In this document: piece after piece, positions 8,351 through 18,271 of the stretch
Position numbering within the stretch: position 1 is the stretch's first letter
How the letters are laid out: each line of letters begins with the position of its first letter
Assembly (NCBI GenBank): GCA_026129405.1
Contig: JAHCID010000004.1
Span: forward strand, 124,001 to 188,000
Source of the DNA: a bacterium
GTDB lineage: Bacteria; Desulfobacterota; Binatia; DP-6
Length of the DNA: 64,000 nt
Direction of reading: 5' to 3'
Notes under the pieces: generated by a model
The model's database searches: none
What the model saw: the letters and a program-made list of their open reading frames with translations, nothing else
What the model was told of the DNA's origin: nothing
Position numbers and translations under genes: made by a program

Positions 8351-9040
8351 CGCGGTGACCTCCGGGGCGCCGATCGGGCGTCGTGGCGTGGGCGGCGTGT
8401 GGGGCTACGGCGTGCATGGGCCGCATGGAGTGCCCCGGCCATCCCCAAGGGGTCAATGCGCCCGCGCGCGATTCGGTGATTCTTCACGCCGGTGTCGCGG
8501 AGGCGTCGCCTGGCGGCCCACGCGACGCTCACCCGAGGGCGTCGACACGGGGTGGGGGCGCGAGTCCATCCGCGTGCTCGACGCGGGGACGGTCGGCCGG
8601 AGCGTCACGCTCGACCTCGGAGACCGGCGGATCGGTCAACGCCTTCGAGCGCATCGGTCGCCCCAGAAGCTCGAGTGCTGCCGGCGGTCGTCTCAGCCCG
8701 ACTCGTCTCGGCGAGGCTTCCGCGATGGGGCGTCGGCGCGCGCGCGGGTGATCGTCCGCACGGCGATCCCTGTGCGCTTCTCGCACCAGCCGTGCCGCGT
8801 CGTCCCTGCGGTTACCTGTGACGCCCGACGCGAGGTCTTTCGCAGCCGCAGACCTGTCGAGCGGTGCAGGCAAAAGGCGGTGCCAGCCACACATCAAGCT
8901 TGGCCGCAGGCTCGCTCTCGTGGTAGCGGCATGGCCGGCCGGAAACGGCCTGGGTCGATCGGCGGTCCCTCTCCGGTCCTCTCCGGGCCGCCCGGGCGGC
9001 CCGTCCCACGTCAGCCACCAGGAAGGAACGAAAGAGTCCC
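8351..9040. other. intergenic stretch without a recognisable gene
   Basis: Both strands were read. The open frames here are low-complexity Arg/Ala/Pro translations with no family resemblance. The stretch separates the minus-strand phosphoesterase from the plus-strand small secreted protein, so it should contain both promoters, but no clear -35/-10 pair stands out. Its one notable element is the 20-base palindrome at 8984-9003. Confidence 0.5.
8984..9003 (+). promoter_or_regulatory. 20-base perfect palindrome upstream of a small secreted protein
   Basis: CGGGCCGCCC followed by GGGCGGCCCG forms a perfect inverted repeat with no spacer, 37 bases before the ATG at 9041. A dimeric regulator site or a 5-prime-UTR hairpin are both possible; chance in very G+C-rich DNA cannot be excluded. 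Confidence 0.3.
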
Positions 9041-9400
9041 ATGCGCATCCTCCCCACCCTCGTCCTCTCGCTCGCGCTCGGCACCACCGCCCACGCCGCG
9101 GCTCTCCTCGGCTCGGGCCCCATGGGTATGGTCAACGGCACCACCGACTCGTGCCTCGTCGCCAACATCAACCCCAAGGACCTCGCCGAGGTGACCGTCT
9201 CCATCATGAAGAGCGGCTCGTCCTTCCCCGAGGTCAGTACGACCTGCGCCCCGCTGGCGCCGAACACCCACTGCGGATTCCAGAGCAACGCCGTCGGCGG
9301 CGGCGTGCGGTTCTGCACCGTCACCGTGAAGGGGAGCCCGAAGGCGATCCGCGGCGAGTTCTGCGACGTGACGGCCGGGCGCTGCACGTCGATCCGCTGA
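9041..9400 (+). CDS. small secreted Cys-containing protein
   Basis: A 119-residue protein with a signal peptide (MRILPTLVLSLALGTTAHAA). The mature part is beta-rich with paired cysteines in STTCAPLAPNTHCGFQSN and RFCTVTVKGSP, plus a C-terminal FCDVTAGRCTSIR, consistent with disulfide bonds in the periplasm or outside. No known family is recognised. ATG 9041 is preceded by a purine-rich GGAAGGA tract about 13 bases upstream. It is convergent with the RND operon, whose pump gene ends at 9477 on the opposite strand. Confidence 0.7.
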   Translation: MRILPTLVLSLALGTTAHAAALLGSGPMGMVNGTTDSCLVANINPKDLAEVTVSIMKSGSSFPEVSTTCAPLAPNTHCGFQSNAVGGGVRFCTVTVKGSPKAIRGEFCDVTAGRCTSIR

Positions 9401-9476
9401 GGTTCGAAGCCCCGCGGTCGACGATGTGGAGTCGCGAACCGCTGCAAGCGGCGGCGTGCTGCTGCGCGCCGCGCGC

Positions 9477-12400
9477 CTACGCGGCGGGCGCCGGATCGCC
9501 TCCGGCCGCGCGCGCCGCCTTGCGCGCCGCCCAGCGCTCGCTGGCGTTCTGGCAGACGACGTAGAACACCGGCACGAACACCACCGACAGCAGCGTCGAC
9601 GTGATCATGCCGCCGAACACGGCCGTGCCGAGCGCCCGGCGGCTGGCTGCGCCCGCCCCCGACGCGATCACCAGCGGATAGACGCCGAGGATGAACGCGA
9701 ACGACGTCATCAGGATGGGGCGGAAGCGCAGACGCGCCGCCTCGATCGTCGCCTCGACCACCGACAGCCCCTTGGCGCGGTGCTCGCGCGCGAACTCGAC
9801 GATGAGGATGGCGTTCTTGCTCGCCAGCGCGATCAGGAGGACGACGCCGATCTGCGTGTAGACGTTGTTGTCCATGCCGCGCAGCGCAACCGCGATGACC
9901 GTGCCGAGGAGCGCGAGCGGCACGACCAGCACGACCGCGGCGGGGCTGGTCCAGCTCTCGTACTGGGCCGCCAGCACGAGGAAGACGAGCAGGACGGCGA
10001 GGGCGAAGATCATCGTCGCCTCGCCGCCGACGCGCTTCTCCTGGAACGAGATGCCCGTCCACTCGATGCCCATCTCCCTGGGCAGCTTCGCGGCAGCCAT
10101 CTCCTCCATCAGCTCGAGCGCCTGGCCCGAGCTGTAGCCCGGCGCCGCCTCGCCGGTGATCGCCGCCGAAGGGTAGAGGTTGTAGCGGGTGAGGATCTGC
10201 GGGCCGACCGTGTCGCGCACGTCGACCAGCGTGCCGAGCGGCAGCATCTGGCCGGTGTCGTTGCGGACCTCGAGACGACGGATGTCCCCGGCGTGCAGGC
10301 GGTACTGCGGCGCCGCCTGCACGCGCACCTGATAGGTGCGGTCGTAGAGGTTGAAGTCGTTGACGTACGCCGAGCCGAGATAGGTCTGGAGCGTGTTGAA
10401 CACCGACGTCAGCGGTACGCCGATCGACTTGGCCTTCACGCGGTCGACGTCGGCGAAGATCTGCGGCACGGCGGCGCGGAAGGTCGAGTTGAGCGCCGCC
10501 AGGCTGGTCTGCGTATGCCCGTCGCGGACCATCTCGTCGGTCATCTGCTGCAGCGCCATGAGGCCGACGCCGCCGCGATCCTCGAGCTGGAGCTGGAAGC
10601 CGCCCGCCGTGCCGAGGCCGCGGATCGAAGGCGGCGGGAACACGAACGTGATGCCGTCCTCGATCTTGGCGAACTCGTGGCGCAGGTGGCCCACGATCGC
10701 GTCCTGGCTCAGCGCGGGGTCGGTCCGCTCCTCCCAGGGGGCGAAGACGATGTAGATGGCGGCCGCGTTGGACGCCGTGGCGTTGTCGAGGATCGAGCGG
10801 CCGCCGACGATGTTCCAGTTCACGACGCCCTTCGTGTTGGCGAGGATGTCGTTCATCTTGCGCGTCGCGGCGTGCGTGCGCGCCTGGGAGGCGGCGTCGG
10901 GGAGCTGGATGCCCGAGATGACGTAGCCCTGGTCTTCGACCGGCAGGAACCCGGTCGGCAGCCCGCGGAAGCCCCACAGCGTGACGCCGAGCAGGACGAG
11001 AAACGCGAGCATCACCAGCCGCGTGTGCGCGACGAGGTACTCGACGAGCCGCACGTAGCGATCCTCGACGCGCGCGTAGACGCGGTTGAAGGCGCGGAAA
11101 AACGCGTTCTTCTTCTTGCCGGCGGTCGGGCGCAGGTAGACGGCGCACTGCGCGGGTTTCAGCGTGAGGGCGTTGACGGCGCTGATGATCGCGGTGATTG
11201 CGATCGTCATGGCGAACTGCCGGTAGAGCTGCCCGGTGATGCCGCCGAGGAACGTCGCGGGCAGGAACACTGCCATCAGCACGAAGGTGATGCCCATGAC
11301 CGGGCCGGTCACCTCGTCCATGGCGCGGATGGTGGCCTCGCGCGGCGACACGCCGTCGGCCTCGATGTGGTGCGACGCGTTCTCGACGATGACGATGGCG
11401 TCGTCGACGACGATGCCGATGGCGAGGACCAGCCCGAACAGCGTCAGCAGGTTCACCGTGAAGCCGAAGGCGGCGAGGCCGGCGAACGCGCCGATGATGG
11501 TGACCGGGACGGTCGTCGCCGGCACCAGCACCGCGCGCCAGTCCTGGAGGAAGATGAGGATGACGATCAGGACGAGGATGCCGGCCTCGACCAGCGTCCG
11601 GTACACCTCGTGGATCGCCTGCGAGACGAAGAGCGTGGTGTCGAACGGGATGTCGTAGACGAGGCCGTCGGGGAAGCTCTTCTGCATGTCGGCCATCGCG
11701 GCGCGGATGCGCGTGGCGACGTCGAGCGCGTTGGCGCCCGGGAGCTGGAAGATGGCGATGCCGGCGGCGGGCTTGCCGTTCTTCTCGAAGAACGTGTCGT
11801 ACGTCTGGCCGCCCAGCTCGACCCGGGCGATGTCGCGCAGGCGCGTGATGCGGTCGCCGTCCGTCTTCACGATGATGTCCTCGAACTGCTTCGTGCTCTC
11901 GAGGCGGCCGAGGACGTTGACGACGAACTGGAAGGTCTGCGTGTCCGGGGCGGGCGGCGCGCCGACCTGGCCGGCAGGCACCTGGACGTTCTGCTCCTGG
12001 ATGGCGGCGATGACGTCGCCGGTGGTGAGCGTGCGCGACTTCAGCTGCTGCGGGTCGAGCCAGACGCGCATGCTGTACTGCGCCGCGCCGAAGACGTTGA
12101 CCGCGCCGACGCCGGGCACGCGCGAGAGCACGTCGCGCACGCGCAGCGTCGCGAAGTTCGACAGGAAGAGCGCGTCGTAGCGGTCGTCGGGCGAGGTCAG
12201 CACGACGAACTGGATGATGTTCGTCGACTGCTTCTGCGTGACGATGCCCTGGCGCTGCACGTCGTCGGGCAGCAGCGGCTCGGCGATGGCGACGCGGTTC
12301 TGGACCAGCACCTGGGCGATGTCGAGGTCGACGCCGACGTCGAACGTGACCGTCAGATTGTACGAGCCGTCGCTGGCGCTGACCGAGGACATGTAGAGCA

Positions 12401-12626
12401 TGCCCTCGACGCCGTTCACCTGCTGCTCGATCGGCGCGGCGACCGTGTCGGCGACGACCTGGGCGTTGGCGCCGGGATACGTCGTCGACACCTGCACCGT
12501 GGGCGGCGTGATCTCCGGGTACTGCTCGATCGGCAGCGTGCGCAGCGTCACGAGGCCGAAGATGATCGTCACGATCGCGATGACGTTCGCGAAGATCGGA
12601 CGGTCGATGAAGAAGCGGGAGATCAT
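9477..12626 (-). CDS. RND efflux pump inner-membrane subunit (AcrB/HAE1 type)
   Basis: A 1049-residue hydrophobe/amphiphile-efflux RND permease, full family length. It begins ISRFFIDRPIFANVIAIVTI as AcrB-type pumps do. The TM4 proton-relay Asp pair is in LAIGIVVDDAIVIVENASH, and the TM10 lysine is in LIALASKNAILIVEFAREH. The large periplasmic loops include GVEGMLYMSSVSASDGSYNL. ATG 12626 overlaps the adaptor stop as ATGA, so the other start possibilities upstream are adaptor sequence. It exports hydrophobic compounds or drugs using the proton gradient, together with the adaptor and channel encoded just upstream. Confidence 0.95.
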   Translation of the reverse strand: MISRFFIDRPIFANVIAIVTIIFGLVTLRTLPIEQYPEITPPTVQVSTTYPGANAQVVADTVAAPIEQQVNGVEGMLYMSSVSASDGSYNLTVTFDVGVDLDIAQVLVQNRVAIAEPLLPDDVQRQGIVTQKQSTNIIQFVVLTSPDDRYDALFLSNFATLRVRDVLSRVPGVGAVNVFGAAQYSMRVWLDPQQLKSRTLTTGDVIAAIQEQNVQVPAGQVGAPPAPDTQTFQFVVNVLGRLESTKQFEDIIVKTDGDRITRLRDIARVELGGQTYDTFFEKNGKPAAGIAIFQLPGANALDVATRIRAAMADMQKSFPDGLVYDIPFDTTLFVSQAIHEVYRTLVEAGILVLIVILIFLQDWRAVLVPATTVPVTIIGAFAGLAAFGFTVNLLTLFGLVLAIGIVVDDAIVIVENASHHIEADGVSPREATIRAMDEVTGPVMGITFVLMAVFLPATFLGGITGQLYRQFAMTIAITAIISAVNALTLKPAQCAVYLRPTAGKKKNAFFRAFNRVYARVEDRYVRLVEYLVAHTRLVMLAFLVLLGVTLWGFRGLPTGFLPVEDQGYVISGIQLPDAASQARTHAATRKMNDILANTKGVVNWNIVGGRSILDNATASNAAAIYIVFAPWEERTDPALSQDAIVGHLRHEFAKIEDGITFVFPPPSIRGLGTAGGFQLQLEDRGGVGLMALQQMTDEMVRDGHTQTSLAALNSTFRAAVPQIFADVDRVKAKSIGVPLTSVFNTLQTYLGSAYVNDFNLYDRTYQVRVQAAPQYRLHAGDIRRLEVRNDTGQMLPLGTLVDVRDTVGPQILTRYNLYPSAAITGEAAPGYSSGQALELMEEMAAAKLPREMGIEWTGISFQEKRVGGEATMIFALAVLLVFLVLAAQYESWTSPAAVVLVVPLALLGTVIAVALRGMDNNVYTQIGVVLLIALASKNAILIVEFAREHRAKGLSVVEATIEAARLRFRPILMTSFAFILGVYPLVIASGAGAASRRALGTAVFGGMITSTLLSVVFVPVFYVVCQNASERWAARKAARAAGGDPAPAA

Positions 12627-13774
12627 CGTGTGGCTTGGGTCGGGTCGACCGGCGGCGGCGCCTCGATGGCGACCAGCTTCGGCTTCACCGGCGCGCCGGC
12701 GCGGGCGCGCTGGAGGCCGTTCACGACCACGCGGTCGGTGGGCTCGATGCCCTCCTCGATGATGCGCAGCTGGCCGACGAGCGTGCCGGTGCGGACGCGC
12801 TTGAACTGCACGATGTCCTCGCCGTCGACCGTGAGGAGGAAGGGGCCGCCCAGATCGGCGCCGAGCGCGGCGTCGGGCACGAGCAGGGCGTGGGCCCGGG
12901 TCCGCGGCAGGCGGACGCGCACGAAGAGGCCGGGGACGATCTGCCGGTTCGGGTTCGGGAAGACGGCGCGCAGCTCGAACGTGCCGGTGCTCGGATCGAC
13001 GCGGTTCGAGCTGTAGTCGAGCGTGCCCTGGTGCGGGAAGCCGTCGTCGGTGAGGAGGCCGAGGTAGGCCGGGTTGCGCGTGCCTTCGGGAACGGCGGTG
13101 AGGCCGCGGCGCTCGAGGTCGCGGTACTCGAGGAGGTCGCGCTCGCTCACCTCGAAGTAGGCGTAGATCGGGTCCTGCGTCACGATGGTCGCGAGGGCGG
13201 TGGCCTCGCCGGCGCCGACGAGGTTGGCGACGTCGACGTAGTTGCGGTCGATGAGCCCGCCGATGGGCGCGTGGACGTGGGTGTAGTCGAGGTTCAGCTG
13301 CGCGGCGGCGAGCGTCGCCTTGGCCTGGGCGGCGTTGGCGACGGCGAGGTCGCGCGCCTGCGTCTTCTGGACGAGGTCGGTCCGGCTGCCGGCGTTGCGC
13401 TCGAAGATATTCTGGGTGATGTCGAGCTGCTCCTGCGCCGCCTTCGCCTGCGCCTCCATGCCGGCGAGGACGGCGCGCGCTTCGGCGACCCGCGCCTCGT
13501 AGAGCTGGGGCTCGATGACGAAGAGGAGGTCGCCCTTCTTCACCTCGGTGCCGGGCGTGAAGTTGATGCTGTCGAGGAAGCCGGCGACGCGCGCGCGCAG
13601 CTCGACCGAGGCGATCGCGACCGTGTGGCCGGTGAACTCGGACCACGTCGTCACCTCCTGGGCGACGGGCAGGCCGACCTCGACCTCCGGCGGGGGCGGG
13701 GGCGCGTACTGGTTGCCGCCGCCGCACGCCGCCGCGAGCAGCAGCACGAGCGCGACGAGCCCGCGCGCTACCAC
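12623..13774 (-). CDS. RND efflux adaptor (membrane fusion protein, AcrA-like)
   Basis: A 383-residue periplasmic adaptor. The GTG start at 13774 overlaps the outer-membrane-factor stop by a few bases and gives a hydrophobic leader ending LVALVLLLAAACGGG, a plausible lipoprotein signal (Cys near residue 17). The order is beta-barrel/lipoyl halves (VELRARVAGFLDSINFTPG, GDLLFVIEPQLYEARVAEA), a helical hairpin of Ala/Gln heptads, then LDYTHVHAPIGGLIDRNYVD, and a C-terminal membrane-proximal domain with VVVNGLQRARAGAPVKPKL. It bridges pump and channel. An in-frame upstream start would only extend into the neighbouring gene. Confidence 0.93.
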   Translation of the reverse strand: MVARGLVALVLLLAAACGGGNQYAPPPPPEVEVGLPVAQEVTTWSEFTGHTVAIASVELRARVAGFLDSINFTPGTEVKKGDLLFVIEPQLYEARVAEARAVLAGMEAQAKAAQEQLDITQNIFERNAGSRTDLVQKTQARDLAVANAAQAKATLAAAQLNLDYTHVHAPIGGLIDRNYVDVANLVGAGEATALATIVTQDPIYAYFEVSERDLLEYRDLERRGLTAVPEGTRNPAYLGLLTDDGFPHQGTLDYSSNRVDPSTGTFELRAVFPNPNRQIVPGLFVRVRLPRTRAHALLVPDAALGADLGGPFLLTVDGEDIVQFKRVRTGTLVGQLRIIEEGIEPTDRVVVNGLQRARAGAPVKPKLVAIEAPPPVDPTQATR

Positions 13775-15378
13775 TGCGGCCACCACCACCGGAAGTCGGA
13801 CCAGGGGCGGTCGGGCTCGAGGTCGCGCTCCGCCTGGTCGACGTCCGCCTCCTGCTCCGCGGGGTCGAGCATGCTCCCGTACCACGTGCGTGCGCGCATG
13901 GCGTCCTTCGTCTCCTCCGGGATCAGCGGGCGGCCTTCACGCTGCTGCCAGCCGCCGCCCAGCGCCTTGTACAGATTGACCACCGCGAGCGTCAGGGTGC
14001 CGCGCTGGTTGGCCAGGCGATCGTCGGACGTCAGTTTCGCCTGCTGCGTGTCGAGGACGCGCGTGTAGTCCGTGGCGCCCTCGCGATACTGGATGATCGA
14101 CAGCTCGACGGCGCGGTTCGCCGCCGTGACGCTGCGCTCGAGGATCGCCACCGCGGCGGCGCCGCGCACGTAGCCGATGAGCGCGTCCTCGACCTCCTGC
14201 TGCGCGCGCAGCACCGTGTCCTCGTACACCGCGACCAGCGCCTGGAACGCCGCGTCCTGGGCGCGGACGTTGTTGATCAGGCGGCCGTAGTTGAAGATCG
14301 GCCACTCGAACGTCGGGCCGCCCACGGCCGCGAACGAGCGGCCGGCGAACAGCTCGGCCGCCTGCTCGGCGCTGAGGCCGACGCTGCCGCTCAGCGAGAG
14401 GCGTGGGAACAGGTCGGCCTTGGCGACGCCGATGTTCGCGCTCGCGGCGGCGAGCTGGCGCTCGGCTCGGCGGATGTCCGGCCGGCGCTGGAGCAGCTCG
14501 CTCGGGATGCCGACCGCGATCGTCGGCGGCACGCTCGGGATCGGGCCGGGCTCGAGGATGTCGGCGAGCTCGCCGGGCGGAAGGCCGACGAGCGCGCAGA
14601 GCGCATCCTCGGCCTGGCGGCGGAGCACCTGGAACTGCGGGATCGTGGCCTCGGTGTCGCGCAGGAGGTTCGTCGCCTGCTGGACGTCGAGCTCCGAGGT
14701 GCCGCCGGCCTCGAAGCGGATGCGCGCGATGTCGAGCGCGTCCTGCTGCACGGCCACGTTGGCGCGCGCGATGGCGAGGCGGTCGTCGGCGAGGCGCAGC
14801 TGCACGTAGGTGGCGGCGACGTCGCCGAGGAGGCTCACGAGGGCGTCGTCGTAGTCGGCGAGGGTCGCGAGCAGCTCGGCGTCGGCGGCCTCGATGCCGC
14901 GGCGGAACCGGCCCCACAGGTCCACCTCCCAGGCCGCGTCGAAGCCGAGGTTCCAGACGTCGATGTTGTTGTCGATGCCGGGCGTGCTGCCGAACCCGAA
15001 GGCGTTGCGGCTGAGGACCTGGCGTTGATAGCCGCCGTTCAGCTCCTGCGTCTGTGGATAGAGGCCGCCGATGGCGATGCCGCGCTGGGCCTGCGACTGG
15101 ACCACGCGGAGCGCGGCGGCGCGCAACGAGCGGTTGTTGGCGACGGCGCGGACGATCAGGTCGTTCAGGATCGGGTCCTGGAAGACCTCCCACCACAGCT
15201 CCGCCCGCGTGGGATCGTGGCGAACGGCGGGGCCGTCGTCGATCCAGTCGTCGGCCACCGGGGCCGTCGGGCGGAGGTAGTCCGGTCCGACCATGCAGCC
15301 CGAGACTCCCATCGTCGCGAGCGCCATGGCGACGGCCGTGAGCACCGTTCCGCGTGCTCTTCGCTGCCCGCCTCGCAT
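13768..15378 (-). CDS. RND efflux outer-membrane factor, NodT/OprM-type lipoprotein
   Basis: A 536-residue TolC-superfamily lipoprotein. The leader ends MALATMGVSGC with a lipobox VSGC near residue 28, followed by MVGPDYLRPTAPVADDW, the conserved OprM-type start. Two outer-membrane-efflux repeats follow, for example WEVDLWGRFRRGIEAADAEL in the first half and ELLQRRPDIRRAERQLAAA in the second. A C-terminal extension of about 45 residues (ETKDAMRARTWYGSMLDPAE, ending DFRWWWPQW) is longer than in OprM. The gene leads the three-gene efflux operon, so the channel is made first. Confidence 0.94.
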   Translation of the reverse strand: MRGGQRRARGTVLTAVAMALATMGVSGCMVGPDYLRPTAPVADDWIDDGPAVRHDPTRAELWWEVFQDPILNDLIVRAVANNRSLRAAALRVVQSQAQRGIAIGGLYPQTQELNGGYQRQVLSRNAFGFGSTPGIDNNIDVWNLGFDAAWEVDLWGRFRRGIEAADAELLATLADYDDALVSLLGDVAATYVQLRLADDRLAIARANVAVQQDALDIARIRFEAGGTSELDVQQATNLLRDTEATIPQFQVLRRQAEDALCALVGLPPGELADILEPGPIPSVPPTIAVGIPSELLQRRPDIRRAERQLAAASANIGVAKADLFPRLSLSGSVGLSAEQAAELFAGRSFAAVGGPTFEWPIFNYGRLINNVRAQDAAFQALVAVYEDTVLRAQQEVEDALIGYVRGAAAVAILERSVTAANRAVELSIIQYREGATDYTRVLDTQQAKLTSDDRLANQRGTLTLAVVNLYKALGGGWQQREGRPLIPEETKDAMRARTWYGSMLDPAEQEADVDQAERDLEPDRPWSDFRWWWPQW

Positions 15379-15423
15379 GCGCCGAGGCCGGACATATGGG
15401 ACGGTCAGGGTGAAGGGAAGGGG

Positions 15424-16434
15424 CTACTCGCGGAGGACGACGTCGAGGGCGAACCGCAGTCGCTTCAGCTGCCGGCCGAGCGCGTTGTGGTGGATGTTCC
15501 GCCGCAGCGCCACCAGCACCTTGCGCTCCATGCGGTAGCGGAGCGGCGCCTTGGCGCGCACCGGCGCCGGCGAGCCGGCGGCAGCGGCCAGCTGCGCGAC
15601 GATCTTCTCGCGCGCATAGCCGAGCGTCTCGAGATCGACCGGATCGAGCTGCTCGAGCACCTGCGAGACCAGCGCCAGCGTCTGCGGGTTGGAGGCGATC
15701 TCGGCCGCCCACTTCGATACCGAGGACGTCACTGGACGCGAGTGCTGCTGCACGCCGACGGGGTCGCCGAGGCCTTTGAACGCCTCGCCGCTCTCGCCGT
15801 AGCTGATCGCCTTCTCCTCGAACGGCACGCCCAGGTAGTCGCAGACGCGGCGGAAGTGGGTCTCGGGGTCCTTCACCAGCTCCTCGTACTTCACCCACAC
15901 GAGCGGCACGGGCTGGTCGCGTACGAAGGCGGCGAGCGCCGGCACGTAGCGCTGGAGGATCGGGTTGTGCGCGAGCGCGGCGTGATAGTCGCCGTCGAAG
16001 AACGACTCGACGTACGAGGACAGAACCGCGAGCGGGTGGCGCGTCAGGACGACGTACTTCGCGTGCGGGTAGAGCTTCGCGAGGAAGGGCAGGACGAGGC
16101 CGTAGGCCGGTGTCTTGTCGAGGAAGAAGCGCTTACCGGCCGGCGCCGTCTCCATCATCTGTGCATACAGCGAGTCGGTGTAGGCCCGTAGGGCGTCGAG
16201 GTAGCCCTGCTCGCCGCGGGGGATCTCGTCGACGATCTCCTTGATGGCCTGCTCGGCGTTGAAGGGATCGTACGGCGCCTTCTGCACGTTGCCGTAGAAG
16301 CCGAGGTGCGCGATCGGCGTGATGAGGTGGGGCTCGGCCCGCCCGTAGATCAGCGAATGGGCCGAGAGCATGCGCGCGAGCAGCGTCGTCCCCGAACGGG
16401 GGGCGCCGATCAGGAAGATGAGCCGGTCCTGCAT
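15424..16434 (-). CDS. sulfotransferase family protein
   Basis: A 336-residue PAPS-dependent sulfotransferase. The 5-prime phosphosulfate loop is IFLIGAPRSGTTLLARML at residues 4-21, and the 3-prime phosphate site is KYVVLTRHPLAVLSSYVES. DKTPAYGLVLPFLAKLYPHA lies between, as in Sulfotransfer_3 proteins. It should move a sulfate group to a hydroxyl or amine of a lipid, polysaccharide or metabolite; the acceptor is unknown. It ends 45 bases upstream of the outer-membrane-factor start in the same orientation, so it may be transcribed into the efflux operon. ATG 16434 is chosen because the PAPS loop must be near the N-terminus. Confidence 0.85.
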   Translation of the reverse strand: MQDRLIFLIGAPRSGTTLLARMLSAHSLIYGRAEPHLITPIAHLGFYGNVQKAPYDPFNAEQAIKEIVDEIPRGEQGYLDALRAYTDSLYAQMMETAPAGKRFFLDKTPAYGLVLPFLAKLYPHAKYVVLTRHPLAVLSSYVESFFDGDYHAALAHNPILQRYVPALAAFVRDQPVPLVWVKYEELVKDPETHFRRVCDYLGVPFEEKAISYGESGEAFKGLGDPVGVQQHSRPVTSSVSKWAAEIASNPQTLALVSQVLEQLDPVDLETLGYAREKIVAQLAAAAGSPAPVRAKAPLRYRMERKVLVALRRNIHHNALGRQLKRLRFALDVVLRE

Positions 16435-16540
16435 GGCAGGTGCCAATGTGCCGGGGGGGCGGCTGGGTGTCCACCAGCAGGGCGCGGGGGCTGCCGTCAT
16501 TGCGATTCGACTTGCACGCATGGCGTCGATCTGTGGATGC

Positions 16541-18183
16541 ATGGCCATGTATTGGCCCACCCCACTCGGGTTCTTCGTGGTGGTGATGTTGCTCGTTGTC
16601 CGTCCGGCCGGCGCGCGCGAGATCGTCGTCGGCGATCCGAGTGACGCCCTGGGCGAGGCCGTCGACGCCTGCCGCGAGGGGGCCTCGACGCGCTGTACCC
16701 TGCGGGCGGTGGTCACGGTCGCCAACGAGGATCCCGACGTCGTGGTGCTCCGTGTGGTCGGCGCGAGGTTGGAGCGGACCGGCGCGGCCGAGGATGGCAA
16801 CGAGGTCGGCGATCTCGACGTCGCCCACGACCTCACGATCCGTGCAGGCCTCCCCGGCGCGACCATCGACGGCGGCGACCGGATGCGGCTCCTGGAGGTG
16901 TTGTCGGGAACGCTACGCATCGAGAACGTCGTACTGCGCAACGGTCTCACGGAGACCCAGGCGGGGAGCCCGTGCAGCGGTGAGGGGGCGCGGTCTGTAC
17001 GCGTGCGGGGACCCGCCTCGAGCTGATCGGCGTGCTCGTCGAGTCCAACGCGGCAGCCACCTCCAGCAGCGGCGGCATCGGCCTCGACGGCGGTGCGCTG
17101 CTGCTGGTCGACGGCACGGTCGAGGCCAACGTCGCCGCGGGGTCGGTCGGCGGTGGTATCGGCACGAGCCGGGAGGCGACGGTCCAGCTGGAACGCAGCG
17201 CGGTCGTCGGCAACGAGGCCGCGGTCGACGGCGGCGGCATCTTCGTCACCGGCCGAGGGATCGTCGCGCGGAACACGACGATCAGCGGCAACGAGGCGAC
17301 CGCGGGACGCGGAGGCGGCATCGCTCTCGACGGGCCCCGCCGGCGCGTCTCAACAACGTCACCATCACCCGCAACAAGGCCCCGGCCGGCACGGGCGGCG
17401 GGCTCTTCGCCGCCGCGACGGCCACCGGCGTCGCCGTCGGCAACACGCTGCTCGTCGACAACCAGCCCGACGATTGTGCAGGCACGCTCACGGCATTCGC
17501 GCCCAACCTGGTGCAGACGCGCGGCACATGCACCGTCCTCGGCGTGAAGGCCGCCGACGGCGGCACGAAGCTCGCCGATCTCGCCGGCCGGCCGCCGGCG
17601 CATCCGCTGGTCGACGATCCGGCCGTGCCGGCGAACAAGAGGCCGGCGATCGGCCGCGGCGACCCCGCCTCCTGCGAGGTGCTGGATCAGCGCAAAGGCA
17701 CCCGGGTGCACGAGGCCAGCGGCGACACCGCGTGCGATCTGGGCGCGCTCGAGTTCCTGCTCGACGGCGACGGCGTGCCGGACCGCGACGATTCGTGCCC
17801 GGAGGTGAAGAACCTCGGTCGCGACGACGACCCGCTCGACCCGACCGATCCCGAGAGCCCGACCGTGGGCGACGGCATCGACGACGCCTGCGACCCGATC
17901 CGCGGGTCCGCGCCATCGGCGGTTCGTTCGGCGACGACGACGACGGCGACGGCTTCGTCAATTGGCGCGATCGCTGTGCGGACACCCTCGATTCCCGGGA
18001 AGTGCCCGAGTGCGTGGTGGTGGAACGCGTGGTCGATGCCAAGGCTGCTCTCCGCAGCAGTCCTGCGACTGCCACTTCCTCGTGAAGCCGACGGCGGACG
18101 ATCCCGACGGGCTGCCGCGGAAGGGCCGCCGGCACTGGCGCCGCTGCGTGCGCAAGGCGCTGCACCAGGCGCCATGCCGTTGA
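16541..18183 (+). CDS. exported parallel beta-helix protein with calcium-type repeats, four frame breaks
   Basis: The gene starts with a signal peptide (YWPTPLGFFVVVMLLVVRPAGA) and a CSLP-like segment (GDPSDALGEAVDACREGAST). A right-handed beta-helix follows (DLTIRAGLPGATIDGGDR, GIVARNTTISGNEATAG, NNVTITRNKAPAGTGGG), then a thrombospondin type 3-like calcium region (LDGDGVPDRDDSCPEVKNL, DDDDGDGFVNWRDRCAD) and a basic Cys end. The pieces lie in successive frames with breaks near 16985, 17330, 17910 and 18050. Each is a minus-one step, and adding four bases makes the total length divisible by three. It is either a decayed gene or an intact surface protein with four missing bases. Role unknown. 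Confidence 0.6.
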
Positions 18184-18204
18184 CGCCTACGATCGAGCGT
18201 TCGC

Positions 18205-18233
18205 TTGACCGTCGAAACGAGCCCGTGTTAGCC
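18205..18233 (+). promoter_or_regulatory. possible sigma-70 promoter before the SDR gene
   Basis: TTGACC at 18205-18210 is followed after 17 bases by TTAGCC at 18228-18233, 38 bases before the ATG at 18272. The -35 is good and the -10 poor. The ribosome site CGGAGGG lies between this element and the start codon. Confidence 0.35.
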
Positions 18234-18271
18234 GCCGGACCTTCACACTCGAACGTTCTCGGAGGGTCCGG

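Noticed and set aside
9426-13016. A 1196-residue open frame on the plus strand opposite the RND pump
   Set aside because: It is an Arg/Asp/Glu/Ala-rich antisense translation of the pump and adaptor genes, caused by high G+C at the third codon position; the minus strand gives a complete AcrB-type protein.
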